Source: Rhodoblastus acidophilus (lineage in GTDB: Bacteria; Pseudomonadota; Alphaproteobacteria; Rhizobiales; Beijerinckiaceae). From it: a stretch of 64,000 nt of DNA. The notes under the pieces are model-generated. The model was given only the letters and a program-made list of their open reading frames with translations, had not been told where the DNA came from and made no database searches. The stretch spans positions 40,337 through 104,336 of the forward strand of contig NZ_JAOQNX010000019.1 of NCBI RefSeq assembly GCF_025961575.1, read 5' to 3'. The stretch's first letter is position 1; the number at the start of each line of letters is the position of its first letter. Shown piece after piece: positions 44,671-54,372 of the stretch. A program made the position numbers and the translations under genes.

Positions 44671-46113
44671 ATGATGATCGTTTTCACCCGGCGCAGCCGT
44701 TTTCAATTTTGCCGCGGCTGGCGTGAGGCGGCGCTCGTCCTTGCGCTCGGGGCGACCGCCGCCTCGGCGCAAGAAGCCGCGCCGCGCGATCCCGCCGACG
44801 ACGTCAACACGCCGCTGTCGGCCGCCGCCAATATCGGCCAGCAGTCGATCGGCGCGCTGCTGCCGGAGCCGCTGGCGAGCTGGAACGGGCTGCGGCCCGC
44901 TCTGGCGAAAAAGGGTCTGGCCTTCGCCTTTACCTACCAGTCCGATCCCATGGCGAATGTGTCCGGCGGCTTGAAGACGGGTCCGGCCTATATCGGCCGC
45001 CTCCAGGCGGTGGCCAATTTCGATCCCGAGGCGCTCACGGGCTGGAAGGGCGCGCTGTTCCAGCTCTCGACCTATCAGATCCACGGCGTCGGCCTGACCG
45101 GCGCCTTCATCGGCTCCTATGCGGCGGTGTCCGACATCGAGGCGCTGGCCACGACCCGGCTCAACGAAGTCTGGGTCGAACAAAAACTCACCGACCGGCT
45201 GTCGCTGCGCGTCGGCCAACTCGCGGTCGACGGCGAATTCTTCCTCACGCCCTATCTCGGCATCGGCATTGGCGGAACGTTCGGCTGGCCGCCGATCGCG
45301 ACCGCCAACCTTCCCGGCGGCGGAATCGTCTATCCCTTCGCCACCCCGGCGGCGCGGGTCAAATTCACGGCGACTGACAACGTCACTCTGCTCGCCGCCG
45401 TGTTCAACGGCGATCCCGCCGGTCCCGGTCCCGGCGATCCGCAGAAGCGCAACCCCTACGGCCTCGACTTCCGCATCGCCGACGCGCCCTTCGCCATCGG
45501 CGAGGCGCAATTCAAATATGGCGCGGAAACCGGCCCTCTGCCGCCGGGAACGCTGCGCCTCGGGGCCTGGAAACATTTTGGCCGGTTCGCCGACGAACGT
45601 TTCGCCCGCAACGGCCTGTCGATCTGGGACCCGAACGCCGGCCCGCCGCTTCAGCACAGCACCGATTTCGCGGTCTATGGCGTCGTCGACCAGCAGGTCT
45701 GGCGAAAGCCGGGGAAGACGGACGATGGCGTGTTCGCCTTCGGCCGCATCGCCTGGACGCCGCCGGACCGCAACATCATCGATTTCTACGCGGACGGCGG
45801 CGTGAGCTTCCAGGGCGTGGTCCCGGATCGTCCCGACGACCAGTTCGCCTTTCTCGCAACGCTGGCGCGGATCAGTCCCGCCGCGCGCGCCGCCGATCTC
45901 GACGCCTGCTTTTATGGCAAGGCGCGGCCGGCGCGCAGCTTCGAGTCGGTCCTCGAAGCCACTTATTCCATCAAGGCGGCGACGGGCCTGCTGGTGCAGC
46001 CAAGCCTGCAATATGTGATCCACCCCGGGGGCGGCGCGCCCGAGCCGAACGAACCGCTGCGGCCCATTCCCAACGCCCTGGTGGTCGGCCTGCGCACGAC
46101 GATTCAGTATTAG
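44671..46113 (+). CDS. oprB: OprB-type carbohydrate-selective porin
   Basis: 480 residues with a signal peptide (ATAASAQEA, cleavage ~residue 34) and a 16-strand barrel ending in an aromatic residue (GLRTTIQY). LAFAFTYQSDPMANVSGG, ATTRLNEVWVEQKL, LRVGQLAVDGEFF and DFAVYGVVDQQVWRKPG are OprB features. It probably forms the outer-membrane channel of this operon; pairing of such porins with mgtC or metal transporters hints at uptake of a metal complex, but this is an inference. Confidence 0.87.
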   Translation: MMIVFTRRSRFQFCRGWREAALVLALGATAASAQEAAPRDPADDVNTPLSAAANIGQQSIGALLPEPLASWNGLRPALAKKGLAFAFTYQSDPMANVSGGLKTGPAYIGRLQAVANFDPEALTGWKGALFQLSTYQIHGVGLTGAFIGSYAAVSDIEALATTRLNEVWVEQKLTDRLSLRVGQLAVDGEFFLTPYLGIGIGGTFGWPPIATANLPGGGIVYPFATPAARVKFTATDNVTLLAAVFNGDPAGPGPGDPQKRNPYGLDFRIADAPFAIGEAQFKYGAETGPLPPGTLRLGAWKHFGRFADERFARNGLSIWDPNAGPPLQHSTDFAVYGVVDQQVWRKPGKTDDGVFAFGRIAWTPPDRNIIDFYADGGVSFQGVVPDRPDDQFAFLATLARISPAARAADLDACFYGKARPARSFESVLEATYSIKAATGLLVQPSLQYVIHPGGGAPEPNEPLRPIPNALVVGLRTTIQY

Positions 46114-46175
46114 CGCCCGTCATTCATTTGTAATCTGCCGATGATGAGCTTGGCCGCATCGACCAGAGAGAAGCA

Positions 46176-47102
46176 ATGACCAGAGATCGCAATCCAACGA
46201 GGCAGGACAATGCCGCGCGCATCCGCGCGGAAATGCTCGACAGTTTCGATGAAGAGCTCGAGGAGGAAATCGACGACGAGCGTCTCGCCCATCTGCTCGA
46301 CGACGCCAGCGACCATCCCGAGGTCTCGACCCTCAAGCGCTCCGTCTATTTCAAGGAGCTGTTCCGGCTGCAGCGCGAGCTGGTCAAACTGCAGGACTGG
46401 ATTCAAACCAAAGGCGAAAAGGCCGTCATCATCTTCGAAGGCCGCGACGCCGCCGGCAAGGGCGGAGTGATCAAGCGCATCACCCAGCGCCTCAATCCGC
46501 GCGTCTGCCGCGTGGTCGCCCTGCCCGCGCCGAGCGAGCGCGAAAAGGGCCAATGGTATTTTCAGCGCTACACGCCCCACCTGCCCGCGCGCGGCGAACT
46601 CGTTCTGTTCGACCGCTCCTGGTACAACCGCGCCGGCGTCGAGCGGGTGATGGGCTTTTGCACCGAGGACGACGTGGAGGAATTCTTCCGCAGCGCCCCC
46701 GAATTCGAGCGCATGCTGGTGCGATCAGGCATAAAACTCATCAAATATTGGTTTTCGATCTCCGACCACGAGCAGCATTTCCGCTTCGAGATGCGCATCC
46801 ACGATCCGCTGAAGCAATGGAAGCTCTCGCCGATGGACCTGCAATCGCGGGTGCGCTGGGAGGCCTACACCAAGGCCAAGGAATCCATGCTGGAGCACAC
46901 CCATATTCCCGAGGCGCCCTGGTGGATCGTCGAAGCCAATGACAAGAAATGCGCGCGCCTCAATTGCATCTCGCATCTGCTGACGCAATTCCCCTATCAA
47001 GAGGTGGTGCGCCCCGAGGTCGAACTGCCGGCGCGCACCCATCACCCCGATTATTGCCGCACGCCCATCCCCGACGAGATGCACGTGCCGAAACGTTTTT
47101 AG
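46176..47102 (+). CDS. ppk2: Polyphosphate kinase 2 (PPK2)
   Basis: 308 residues. Walker A FEGRDAAGKGGVIKR (~residue 88), Walker B lid FDRSWYNRAGVERVMGF (~150), and FSISDHEQHFRF with HDPLKQWKLSPMDL are PPK2 class I motifs. It transfers phosphate between polyphosphate and nucleotides, mainly making GTP or ATP from the diphosphates. It is monocistronic, followed by two hairpins, with a secreted phosphatase gene downstream. Confidence 0.95.
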   Translation: MTRDRNPTRQDNAARIRAEMLDSFDEELEEEIDDERLAHLLDDASDHPEVSTLKRSVYFKELFRLQRELVKLQDWIQTKGEKAVIIFEGRDAAGKGGVIKRITQRLNPRVCRVVALPAPSEREKGQWYFQRYTPHLPARGELVLFDRSWYNRAGVERVMGFCTEDDVEEFFRSAPEFERMLVRSGIKLIKYWFSISDHEQHFRFEMRIHDPLKQWKLSPMDLQSRVRWEAYTKAKESMLEHTHIPEAPWWIVEANDKKCARLNCISHLLTQFPYQEVVRPEVELPARTHHPDYCRTPIPDEMHVPKRF

Positions 47103-47117
47103 CCGAAGCCAGATCGA

Positions 47118-47178
47118 GCCGGCGCTTCGGCGCCGGCGCCGAGGAAGAACGGCCGGCGCCCCTCCCCGCCGGCCGTTT
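47118..47178 (+). terminator. Tandem hairpins after ppk2
   Basis: First hairpin: GCCGGCGC-TTCG-GCGCCGGC (47118-47137), a UUCG tetraloop stem. Second: ACGGCCGGC (47149-47157) with GCCGGCCGT (47168-47176) followed by TT. Both lie within 80 bp of the ppk2 stop; the second is the likelier terminator. Confidence 0.6.
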
Positions 47179-47328
47179 GACGCCTTCGAAGTCCTGGCTT
47201 GAGCTTAGCTGTTGCCGCAGCGCAACAGGACCGGAAAATTACCCCACTTATCAAACTTGTCGTAAAGGCGGTATGCGCCATCCCTAAACGTCAGCCCCAG
47301 TGCAACAGCTTGAATCGGGGCTTTATTG

Positions 47329-50300
47329 ATGCGTCGCGCTGACATTTCCTCTCTGACTCTCATTCTTGCCGCCGGTCTGGCGGCCTCGCCCGCCGCCGCG
47401 GCGTCGACGGTGATCACCGCCTCCGACGCCACAGTGCTCAATCTGCTGTCGCCGTTCCTGAGCCTGAACGCGTCGCAGGTCGGCGCGTCGACCCTGAGCG
47501 CCAACCTGCAGGGGACGATCGCCACCAACAATACGGCGGCGGCGTCCGGCGTCTACGCCGCCGAAGCCATCAGCGAGAAGACGATCTTCAGCGCCGCGTC
47601 GGGTTCGATCACGCTGTCGAACAACGTATTGTCCTATTACGGCCCGGCCGCGAATCTGGCGGGCGGCTTGCCCACGCAGGCGATCCAGAACGGCGTCGCC
47701 TTCAGCGGCAGCGGCAACCTGACCCAGACCAATGTCAATGGGACGATCGCGGGATACCAGACCTATGGCGGTCTCGGCAGCCTCGGCGCCGCCTACCAGA
47801 CGGCGGTGAGCCCCTATGCGGTCACCTCGACCGCAGCCAACGGCTCCTACGTGACGGCGACCAGCACGGCGACCGCAAACCCGGCGCTGACCGGCGCCTA
47901 CAAGACGCAGAACGTCGTCAATCTTCTGGCGAACGCCTATAATTTCAATTCCACCGATCTCGGCGTCGCCAAATTCTATTTCGCCAACGGCACCACCAAC
48001 GGAACCAGCACGGCGGTCGCCCCGGCGGGCTATTCCATTCCGAGCGCGAACGGCCTGCCCAACACCACCAACAGCGTTTACGACGTCGCTTATGGCGTGA
48101 ACAACACGCAGACCAACCAGAACATTTACGGCGATTCGCGCCCCGTGCAGGTCGCGGCCAACAGCATCAAGCAATTCGACCCGAACGCCATCACCGGTCT
48201 GACGACCAATCCCGCCTTCCCCAGCGGCCACACGACTTATGCCTTCACCGATTCGATTCTGGTCGGCATGCTGACGCCCCAGTACTTCCAGTCGATGATC
48301 CTGAGCGGTTCCGAATATGGCAACAGCCGCATCGCGCTGGGCGTGCATTATCCGCTGGACATCGTCGCCAGCCGCGCCTTCGTGCAATATAATCTCGTGC
48401 AATTGCTGAGCGCCACCGCCGCGACGGGCTCGACGCAGGCGACCAATCCCTATTATTACACCAACGCCAACGGCAGCACGACCGTGCTGAACCTCAACGG
48501 TCAATTCGTCAGCGCGGCGCAATCGCTCAACGGCTATCTCAACACCCAGACCGGCGGCTGCGGCGGATCGCTCGCCGCCTGCGCCGCAGCCAATCCCTAT
48601 AACAGCTATTCCACCTCGACCTATGCGTCGCAGGGCGCCACCAATGCGGCGATCTACCAGTACCGCATGACCTATGGCATGCCGACCTATTCCTATGCGC
48701 AGGCGCCGCGCGAACTGAACGACGGTAAGGGCAACACGGCCGCGATCCTGCTCGCCACGCTCTATGGCGGCCAGGGCAATGCGCAGGCCCAGGCGCTCGC
48801 CAATGCGGTGACCGGCGGAACCTCCGGAACCCTCGCCGACCTGACCACCGGCACGATCAACCAGATCATCGCCAATACGGAGGGACAGGCGCTGCAAGCT
48901 TTTTACGGCACGCAGCTCAGCTATTGGACCCGCATCAACCTCTATGACGCCGCCGGCTATTTCTCCGGCGTCACCGGCGCGCTGACGCTCGCCTCGACCG
49001 ACAAGGTCAACACCGACGTCACCGTGGCGAATGGCGGCGCGCTCGGCGGCGCAGGCGTGATCGCCGGCAACCTCACCTTCCAGAGCGGGTCGTCGCTGAC
49101 CACCGACACCAAATCGGCGCTCACGGTCAAGGGCGGCGCGGTGACGCTGCAAAACGGCGCCGCCGTCGCCCTGGGCAATACGGCGGCTCTGCCCGGAACC
49201 TACAAGCTGGTCCAGGCCGACGCCGGACAGGCGGTCTCGCTGGGCTCGGTCGCCGTCACCGGCGCCGCGCTCGCCTATGAAAAGGCCAATCTCGCCGTCA
49301 ACAACAGCGAGCTCGACCTGAAGCTGACCTCCAATATGGTGGGCGTCGCGCAGACGCACAACCAGAGCGCGGTGGCTGCTGCGATCGACGCCTCGGCCAA
49401 TGCGCCGGGCTTCAAGGACGCCAGCGGCCTCTACAAAAGCCTGATCACCGGCGGCGCCACCGGCTCGACGTTTGACGCGCTGGGCGGCGCGGGCCGCGCC
49501 GGGGCGACGGTCGCGGCGCTCCAGCAGGGCGCGGGCGTCGCCGACGCCATCGCCAACCAGGCGACCTTCGGCCTGATGGGCGCCGGCCCCGACACCACCG
49601 GCGTCTCGCATGTGCTCTCCTATGCGGGCGAGCCGAAGAAGGGGCCGATCTCGCTCAAGGATCCGGCGCCGACCCGCGACTGGCGCATGTGGGGCGCGTT
49701 CCTCGGCGGCGGCGCCAATATCGGCGCCGAAGGCGGCCGCCCCTCCTATGACGGCGCGACCTATGGCGGCCTCGCCGGTCTCGACTATCTCATCCAGCCG
49801 AACTGGCTGCTCGGCGTGGCGCTCGGCGGCGGCGCCTCCCACTACAACACTTCGCTGGCGTCCTCCGGCGACGTCTCGGCCTTCAACGCCGGCCTCTACA
49901 CGGCGGCCCTGCTCGGCAACGGCTATTATGTCGAGGGCTCCGAGACCTTTTCGGTCAACAGCAACCGCGGCAAGCGCTGGGTCAGCGGCTTCGGCGGCCT
50001 CGCCAGCCAGCAGTTGAACGCCTCCTATTCCTCGTGGGAAGCGCGCACCCGCCTGGAGCTCGGCCGGGTCTTCAACTTCAGCGACTATCAGGTCACGCCG
50101 TTCGTCGCCGCCGAAATCGCCTCGCTGCAAAGCGGCGCCTATACGGAGACGGTCGCGACCGGCGGGACCAGCCCGTTCCAGCTCTCGACCAATGCGCAGA
50201 CCACGCTTTCCGCGCCCCTGTTCCTCGGCTTCAAGCTCTCCGGCGCCGCTGCGCTGGGCAATGGCGTGACCGCCCTGCCCTCGTTGAGTCTCGCCTGGGT

Positions 50301-50526
50301 GCATGAGTTTTCGACCGACCGCAACGTCAACGGCCAGTTGATCGCGCTGCCGGGCGCCGACTTCACCGTGGCCGGCCCGCGCGCCGCGGCCAATCTCGCC
50401 CAGGTCAAGGCGAATGTGGACCTGACCAATGGCGGCCCGCTTTCGGTGTTCGCCAAATTCACCGGCGAGTTCGCCCCCTCAGTCTCCTATTACGGCGGCC
50501 AGATCGGCGCGCGTTACGCGTTCTAA
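47329..50526 (+). CDS. Autotransporter with PAP2 acid-phosphatase passenger
   Basis: 1065 residues. A signal peptide (to ~residue 25, ASPAAAAS) leads to an Ala/Asn/Thr-rich passenger. This contains a class A acid-phosphatase site: GDSRPVQ (~268), PAFPSGHTTY (~295) and SRIALGVHYPLDIVASR (~335), with the two catalytic His. A stalk with LGGAGVIAGNLTFQSG (autotransporter-associated repeat, ~585) precedes a C-terminal beta-barrel (~785-1065) ending in RYAF. The product should be a phosphatase displayed on or released from the outer surface by type V secretion. The ATG at 47329 is preferred over a TTG one codon earlier. Its neighbour is ppk2. Confidence 0.88.
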   Translation: MRRADISSLTLILAAGLAASPAAAASTVITASDATVLNLLSPFLSLNASQVGASTLSANLQGTIATNNTAAASGVYAAEAISEKTIFSAASGSITLSNNVLSYYGPAANLAGGLPTQAIQNGVAFSGSGNLTQTNVNGTIAGYQTYGGLGSLGAAYQTAVSPYAVTSTAANGSYVTATSTATANPALTGAYKTQNVVNLLANAYNFNSTDLGVAKFYFANGTTNGTSTAVAPAGYSIPSANGLPNTTNSVYDVAYGVNNTQTNQNIYGDSRPVQVAANSIKQFDPNAITGLTTNPAFPSGHTTYAFTDSILVGMLTPQYFQSMILSGSEYGNSRIALGVHYPLDIVASRAFVQYNLVQLLSATAATGSTQATNPYYYTNANGSTTVLNLNGQFVSAAQSLNGYLNTQTGGCGGSLAACAAANPYNSYSTSTYASQGATNAAIYQYRMTYGMPTYSYAQAPRELNDGKGNTAAILLATLYGGQGNAQAQALANAVTGGTSGTLADLTTGTINQIIANTEGQALQAFYGTQLSYWTRINLYDAAGYFSGVTGALTLASTDKVNTDVTVANGGALGGAGVIAGNLTFQSGSSLTTDTKSALTVKGGAVTLQNGAAVALGNTAALPGTYKLVQADAGQAVSLGSVAVTGAALAYEKANLAVNNSELDLKLTSNMVGVAQTHNQSAVAAAIDASANAPGFKDASGLYKSLITGGATGSTFDALGGAGRAGATVAALQQGAGVADAIANQATFGLMGAGPDTTGVSHVLSYAGEPKKGPISLKDPAPTRDWRMWGAFLGGGANIGAEGGRPSYDGATYGGLAGLDYLIQPNWLLGVALGGGASHYNTSLASSGDVSAFNAGLYTAALLGNGYYVEGSETFSVNSNRGKRWVSGFGGLASQQLNASYSSWEARTRLELGRVFNFSDYQVTPFVAAEIASLQSGAYTETVATGGTSPFQLSTNAQTTLSAPLFLGFKLSGAAALGNGVTALPSLSLAWVHEFSTDRNVNGQLIALPGADFTVAGPRAAANLAQVKANVDLTNGGPLSVFAKFTGEFAPSVSYYGGQIGARYAF

Positions 50527-50547
50527 GCACACCGCCTGCAAGAACGA

Positions 50548-50579
50548 CCGCCGGCCCCCGGGCCGGCGGTTCACTTTTT
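50548..50579 (+). terminator. Rho-independent terminator after the autotransporter
   Basis: CCGCCGGCC (50548-50556) and GGCCGGCGG (50561-50569) enclose CCCG and are followed by TTCACTTTTT. Confidence 0.85.
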
Positions 50580-50640
50580 CCCGCCAGCGCTGGCGTTTCG
50601 AGTTAGATTCATCTCAAGAAACCTGCGCGCGGGGACAACA

Positions 50641-51075
50641 ATGGACGAGGTCAAGCGGCGCCTGCTTTGGCACGCCATGCTTCTGTTTCTGCTCGGCCTG
50701 CTGACCGGCCTGGTCGAAAGCCAGTTTCGCAATCCTCGCATGGGACTGGCCGCCCACCTTGAAGGCGTCATGAACGGCGCCTTCCTGGTCGCGCTGGGGG
50801 CGATCTGGCCGGACATTCGGCTGACCGCGCGCCAGAAGGCGCTCACGTTTTGGACCTTCCTTTATGGCGCCTATGGCAATTGGGCGTTCACCACCCTCGC
50901 GGCGGTCATAGGAACGGCCGCGCTCTCGCCGATCACCGCGGCGGGCCATGGCGCACAGCCCTGGCAAGAGGGCCTGGTCACGGCCGGCTTCGCCACGGTC
51001 GGGCTCGCCATGGTGAGCGCCTCGCTCCTGGCGCTCTGGGGCTTGCGCAAATCGGCGCCGCGCGACCCCGGTTGA
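50641..51075 (+). CDS. Small four-helix membrane protein, hydroxylaminobenzene-mutase-like
   Basis: 144 residues with four helices. The segment VESQFRNPRMGLAAHLEGVMNGAFLVALGAIW is close in pattern to HabA/HabB hydroxylaminobenzene mutases and relatives, small membrane proteins that isomerise aryl hydroxylamines. Many relatives have no tested activity, so the assignment is to a family only. ATG follows GGGGACAACA with a GGGG ribosome site. Confidence 0.6.
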   Translation: MDEVKRRLLWHAMLLFLLGLLTGLVESQFRNPRMGLAAHLEGVMNGAFLVALGAIWPDIRLTARQKALTFWTFLYGAYGNWAFTTLAAVIGTAALSPITAAGHGAQPWQEGLVTAGFATVGLAMVSASLLALWGLRKSAPRDPG

Positions 51076-51100
51076 CGACCGGGACTTGTCCCGTCGCGGT

Positions 51101-51373
51101 CTATTGCGTTTGGCCCGCGCCTCCGCATGCGCCGCCAGGGCCGCAGCCGCGCCCGCCGCCCGTGCTGTCCAGCGCCTGCTTGCAGGGGGCGGAGACCTTG
51201 TCCTTGTTTTGAACCAGACACTCACGAACCCTCCGGTTCACATGGGGCAGGCCCTTGCAATAGGTCTCAATGTCGCTGGCGCAAGCGCTGGCGACCGGTC
51301 CGCGCTGGGCCTGCGCCAGCGGAGGCGATGCAATCAGCGCGGCGGCGGAAAGGGCCATCAAAACGATCTTCAT
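51101..51373 (-). CDS. Secreted Cys-rich repeat protein
   Basis: 90 residues. Signal peptide (cleavage near AQA at residue ~22), then a Cys-rich repeat ACASDIETYCKGLP...RRVRECLVQNKDKVSAPC, and a Gly-rich tail with CGPGGACGG. The Cys spacing matches the GLG1-type Cys-rich repeat, like the protein at 23240. The function is unknown; such repeats are held by disulfides. Confidence 0.7.
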   Translation of the reverse strand: MKIVLMALSAAALIASPPLAQAQRGPVASACASDIETYCKGLPHVNRRVRECLVQNKDKVSAPCKQALDSTGGGRGCGPGGACGGAGQTQ

Positions 51374-51401
51374 GACATGTCCTCCTCGAATGAACTCGCC
51401 C

Positions 51402-52289
51402 CTAAACGACCGCGTCGAGCTCCGGCGCGAGCTTGACCGGAATGCGCAGGAACCGCGCGCCCTGCGACTCCGCGCGCGGAAACCGCCCGGCCCTGATGTT
51501 CACCTGGATCGAGGGCAGCAACAATTCGGGCGCGGCGAGTTCGGCGTCGCGCTTGTGCCGCATCGCGACGAACTCCTCCTCGCTCACGCCGTCATGGACC
51601 TGCACATTTTCCGCGCGCTGCGCGGCGACGGTCGTCTCCCAAACAAAATGGTCCCGGCCCGGCGGCTTGTAATCGTGGCAGAGGAACATGCGGGTTTCAG
51701 GCGGCAGCGCCAGCAGCCGGCGGATCGAGCGGTAGAGCGCGCGGGCGCTGCCGCCGGGAAAGTCGGCGCGCGCGGCGCCATAATCCGGCATGAACACAGT
51801 GTCGCCGACAAAAACCGCGTCGCCGATCCGGTAGGACACGCAGGCCGGCGTATGGCCCGGCGTGTGCAACACTTCGACGTCGAGGCCGCCGATGGCGAAA
51901 TGGTCGCCATCGGCGAACAGCCGGTCGAACTCGGCGCCGTCGAGCGAAACGTCGGCAAGGTCGAAAACCGGCCGAAAGATTTTCTGCACCTGTGCGACCT
52001 CGGCGCCGATGCCGGTCTTGGCGCCGGTCTTCGCCTTGAGCCAGGGCGCGGCGGTCAGATGGTCGGCGTGAACATGGGTTTCCAGCACCCATTCGACCCT
52101 GGCCGAAAGCTGTTCGGCAACGGCCAGAATGCGCCCCGCGGAAGTCACGTCGGCGCGCCCGGCGCGATGATCGTAGTCCAGCACCGCGTCGATGATCGCG
52201 GCGGCGCGCGTCGCCGGGTCGACGACGAGATAGGACACAGTATGGCTGGTCTCGTCGAAAAAGGCGCTGATCCGCATCGGCTCGGTCAT
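51402..52289 (-). CDS. Metallo-beta-lactamase-fold hydrolase, ETHE1/persulfide dioxygenase-like
   Basis: 295 residues. Metal site THVHADHLTA (HxHxDH, ~residue 75), LHTPGHTPACVSY, VGDTVFMPDYG and LCHDY are typical of ETHE1/Blh proteins, in which an iron oxidises glutathione persulfide. The second half is also close to the hydrolase part of sulfur-oxidising Blh fusions, but no rhodanese is attached. The ATG at 52289 (MTEPMRISAFF) is likely; an ATG at 52310 would add seven residues. Confidence 0.85.
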   Translation of the reverse strand: MTEPMRISAFFDETSHTVSYLVVDPATRAAAIIDAVLDYDHRAGRADVTSAGRILAVAEQLSARVEWVLETHVHADHLTAAPWLKAKTGAKTGIGAEVAQVQKIFRPVFDLADVSLDGAEFDRLFADGDHFAIGGLDVEVLHTPGHTPACVSYRIGDAVFVGDTVFMPDYGAARADFPGGSARALYRSIRRLLALPPETRMFLCHDYKPPGRDHFVWETTVAAQRAENVQVHDGVSEEEFVAMRHKRDAELAAPELLLPSIQVNIRAGRFPRAESQGARFLRIPVKLAPELDAVV

Positions 52290-52487
52290 GGCGGAACCAT
52301 TATATTCCAATCGGCGAATATCACAACGCGTCCCCCGAATTCGGGTTCCTGCGGCCTGCCGCTGAGGACGCTCGCGCCCCTATTGCCAAGTTCAAGTGTA
52401 GTCCCATGAAAATAAAGCGAGATCTCCGCTAACGGAAAGACGTCAGTTTTACGCAAGTTTATCAAACGCATATTCATTCATCGCATT

Positions 52488-52505
52488 CCTGCGGCAAACC
52501 GCAGG
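52488..52505. other. Short hairpin upstream of the chemoreceptor
   Basis: CCTGCGG (52488-52494) and CCGCAGG (52499-52505) pair around CAAA in the ~280-bp divergent spacer, which is otherwise AT-richer and must hold promoters for both neighbours. No flagellar sigma-28 promoter is evident. Confidence 0.35.
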
Positions 52506-52591
52506 GCCGTCACGCAGCCGGTTTCACGCGCAAGACTGCGGGACGACGAAAGCATGCGACGCCGCTTCGTGTTTGGGAAGCGCGGTGGGTT

Positions 52592-54310
52592 GTGTCAAAT
52601 CCCTTTGAAAACGGAGCAAAGCAGGTGTCGTTCAATCGACTTCGTGAACGAATTTCCGTCGTGCAAATGGTGATGGCGCTTGGGGTCATGTCCATCATCA
52701 TCACGCTGATCGGCGCGGGCGTCGCGCTCGTCCAGTTCAATTCGGCGCTTTACGGAGCGCGGGAAAATGAGCTGCGACATGAGGTCGAGGCCGCCGCCTC
52801 GATCGCGCGCGGCATGTACAAGCGCAATGGCGCGGCCGCCGCCAATGACGTGGTGGAGCTGTTGCGTCCCGCGCGCTTTGGCGAGCACGGCTATTATTTC
52901 ATCCAGAATCTCGACGGCGCCGCGCGCCTGCTGCCGACCACGCCGCAGCTCGAAGGCAAGCCCCTCGACCAGATCAAGGATTCGCAGGGACGCTATTTCT
53001 TCAACGACCTGCTCGCCATGACGCGCAAGGGCGAGAGCGGCAAGGTCGAATATTCCTGGCCCAAGCCCGGCGAAACCGCCAGCTCGGAAAAATTCAGCTA
53101 TGCGGCGCCGCTCCCCGAACTGGGCTTCTACATCGGCTCCGGCGCCTATACCGACGACCTGCGCGGCGAAGTGCTCGGCGTGTTCCGTCATTTCGCTCTG
53201 ATCATCGGCCCGCTGCTGCTCCTGCTGTGCGGCGTCGCCTTCCTGATCGCCCGGTCGATCTCGCAGCAATTGCGCGGCGCCTCCGCGGCCATGGAGAAAC
53301 TGGCCGAAGGCGATCTCAGCGTCGTCCTCCCCGGTCTCGACGCCAAGACCGAAATCGGCGGCATCGCCCGCGCCGTGGAAAAATTCAAGGTCAAGGCGGC
53401 GGAACTCGCGCGCGAGGAAGAGGCGGCGCGCGAAAAGCAACGCCAGGCGGCCGCGGCGGCCCGCCGCGAGGACATGCTCGCTTTGGCGCAGCATTTCGAA
53501 AACGCCGTCGGCGCGGTGGTCAGCAGCGTCGCCAGCTCCGCCCAGGAAATGGAGGCGGTGGCGCAATCCTTGGTCGAGAACGCCCGTCACGCCGGCAACC
53601 AGGCGAAACAGGGCTCGGCGGCGGCGATGACGACCTCGCAGAACGTCCAGTCGGTCGCCGCGGCGGCGGAGGAACTGTCGCATTCGGCCGAAGAAATCGG
53701 TTCGCAAATGGCGCGGGCGCGGGACGTGTCCTCCGCCGCGGCCGAGGTCGCGGCGCTGACGCAGACCCGCATGGAGGAGCTCGATTCGATCATCAGCTCC
53801 ATCGGCGGGGTGACGGAGCTGATCTCGGGCATTGCCGAGCAAACCAACATGCTGGCGCTGAACGCGACGATCGAGGCGGCGCGCGCCGGCGAGGCCGGTC
53901 GCGGCTTCGCCGTGGTCGCCTCGGAGGTGAAGACGCTGGCCGATCAGACGCAGAAGGCGACCGCCGACATTTCCGTGAAAATCACCGCCATTCAACAGGC
54001 CTCGCAGGAAGCGAGCGCGCGCCTGCTGGAAATGAGCGGCGCCACGCACGAGGTCAACGGCATCGCGGAATCGGTGGGCGGCTCGATCGAAATGCAGGGC
54101 CAGGCGACCACGGAAATCGCCCGCAACGTTCACGACACCTCGAAACTCGCGGGCGATCTCGCGCGCATCATCGACGAGGTGCAGACGGCGTCGCAGCACA
54201 CCGGCGTCTCCGCGGAAGAAACGCTGCGGGCGGTGTCGCAACTTGCCGAGCAGACCGAGCGCCTGCGCGTCGAATGCGAAACGTTTCTGCGCGAAGTCCG
54301 CGCCGCGTGA
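52592..54310 (+). CDS. Methyl-accepting chemotaxis protein with sCache sensor
   Basis: 572 residues from the GTG at 52592. A first membrane helix (~residues 24-47), a periplasmic single-Cache domain ([41 protein letters not shown]), a second helix (~205-225), HAMP, and a C-terminal signalling domain with hairpin tip [35 protein letters not shown] (split around residue 430). It should sense small carboxylates or similar and signal through CheA. A second GTG at 52628 (VSFNRL) is better spaced from GGAG and may be the real start. No che genes are nearby. Confidence 0.92.
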   Translation: MSNPFENGAKQVSFNRLRERISVVQMVMALGVMSIIITLIGAGVALVQFNSALYGARENELRHEVEAAASIARGMYKRNGAAAANDVVELLRPARFGEHGYYFIQNLDGAARLLPTTPQLEGKPLDQIKDSQGRYFFNDLLAMTRKGESGKVEYSWPKPGETASSEKFSYAAPLPELGFYIGSGAYTDDLRGEVLGVFRHFALIIGPLLLLLCGVAFLIARSISQQLRGASAAMEKLAEGDLSVVLPGLDAKTEIGGIARAVEKFKVKAAELAREEEAAREKQRQAAAAARREDMLALAQHFENAVGAVVSSVASSAQEMEAVAQSLVENARHAGNQAKQGSAAAMTTSQNVQSVAAAAEELSHSAEEIGSQMARARDVSSAAAEVAALTQTRMEELDSIISSIGGVTELISGIAEQTNMLALNATIEAARAGEAGRGFAVVASEVKTLADQTQKATADISVKITAIQQASQEASARLLEMSGATHEVNGIAESVGGSIEMQGQATTEIARNVHDTSKLAGDLARIIDEVQTASQHTGVSAEETLRAVSQLAEQTERLRVECETFLREVRAA

Positions 54311-54372
54311 CAGACGCCTAAGAACCTGAGGGGAGCGCCGCCCGACGCGATGTCGGCGGCGCTCTCCGCGCG

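Noticed and set aside
47323..50304. 993-codon open frame antisense to the autotransporter
   Set aside because: Arg/Gly-rich shadow without a start site or domain; the plus-strand frame has signal peptide, phosphatase and barrel.
50548..50579. Regulatory operator after the autotransporter
   Set aside because: GC stem followed by a T-run after a stop codon is better explained as a terminator.
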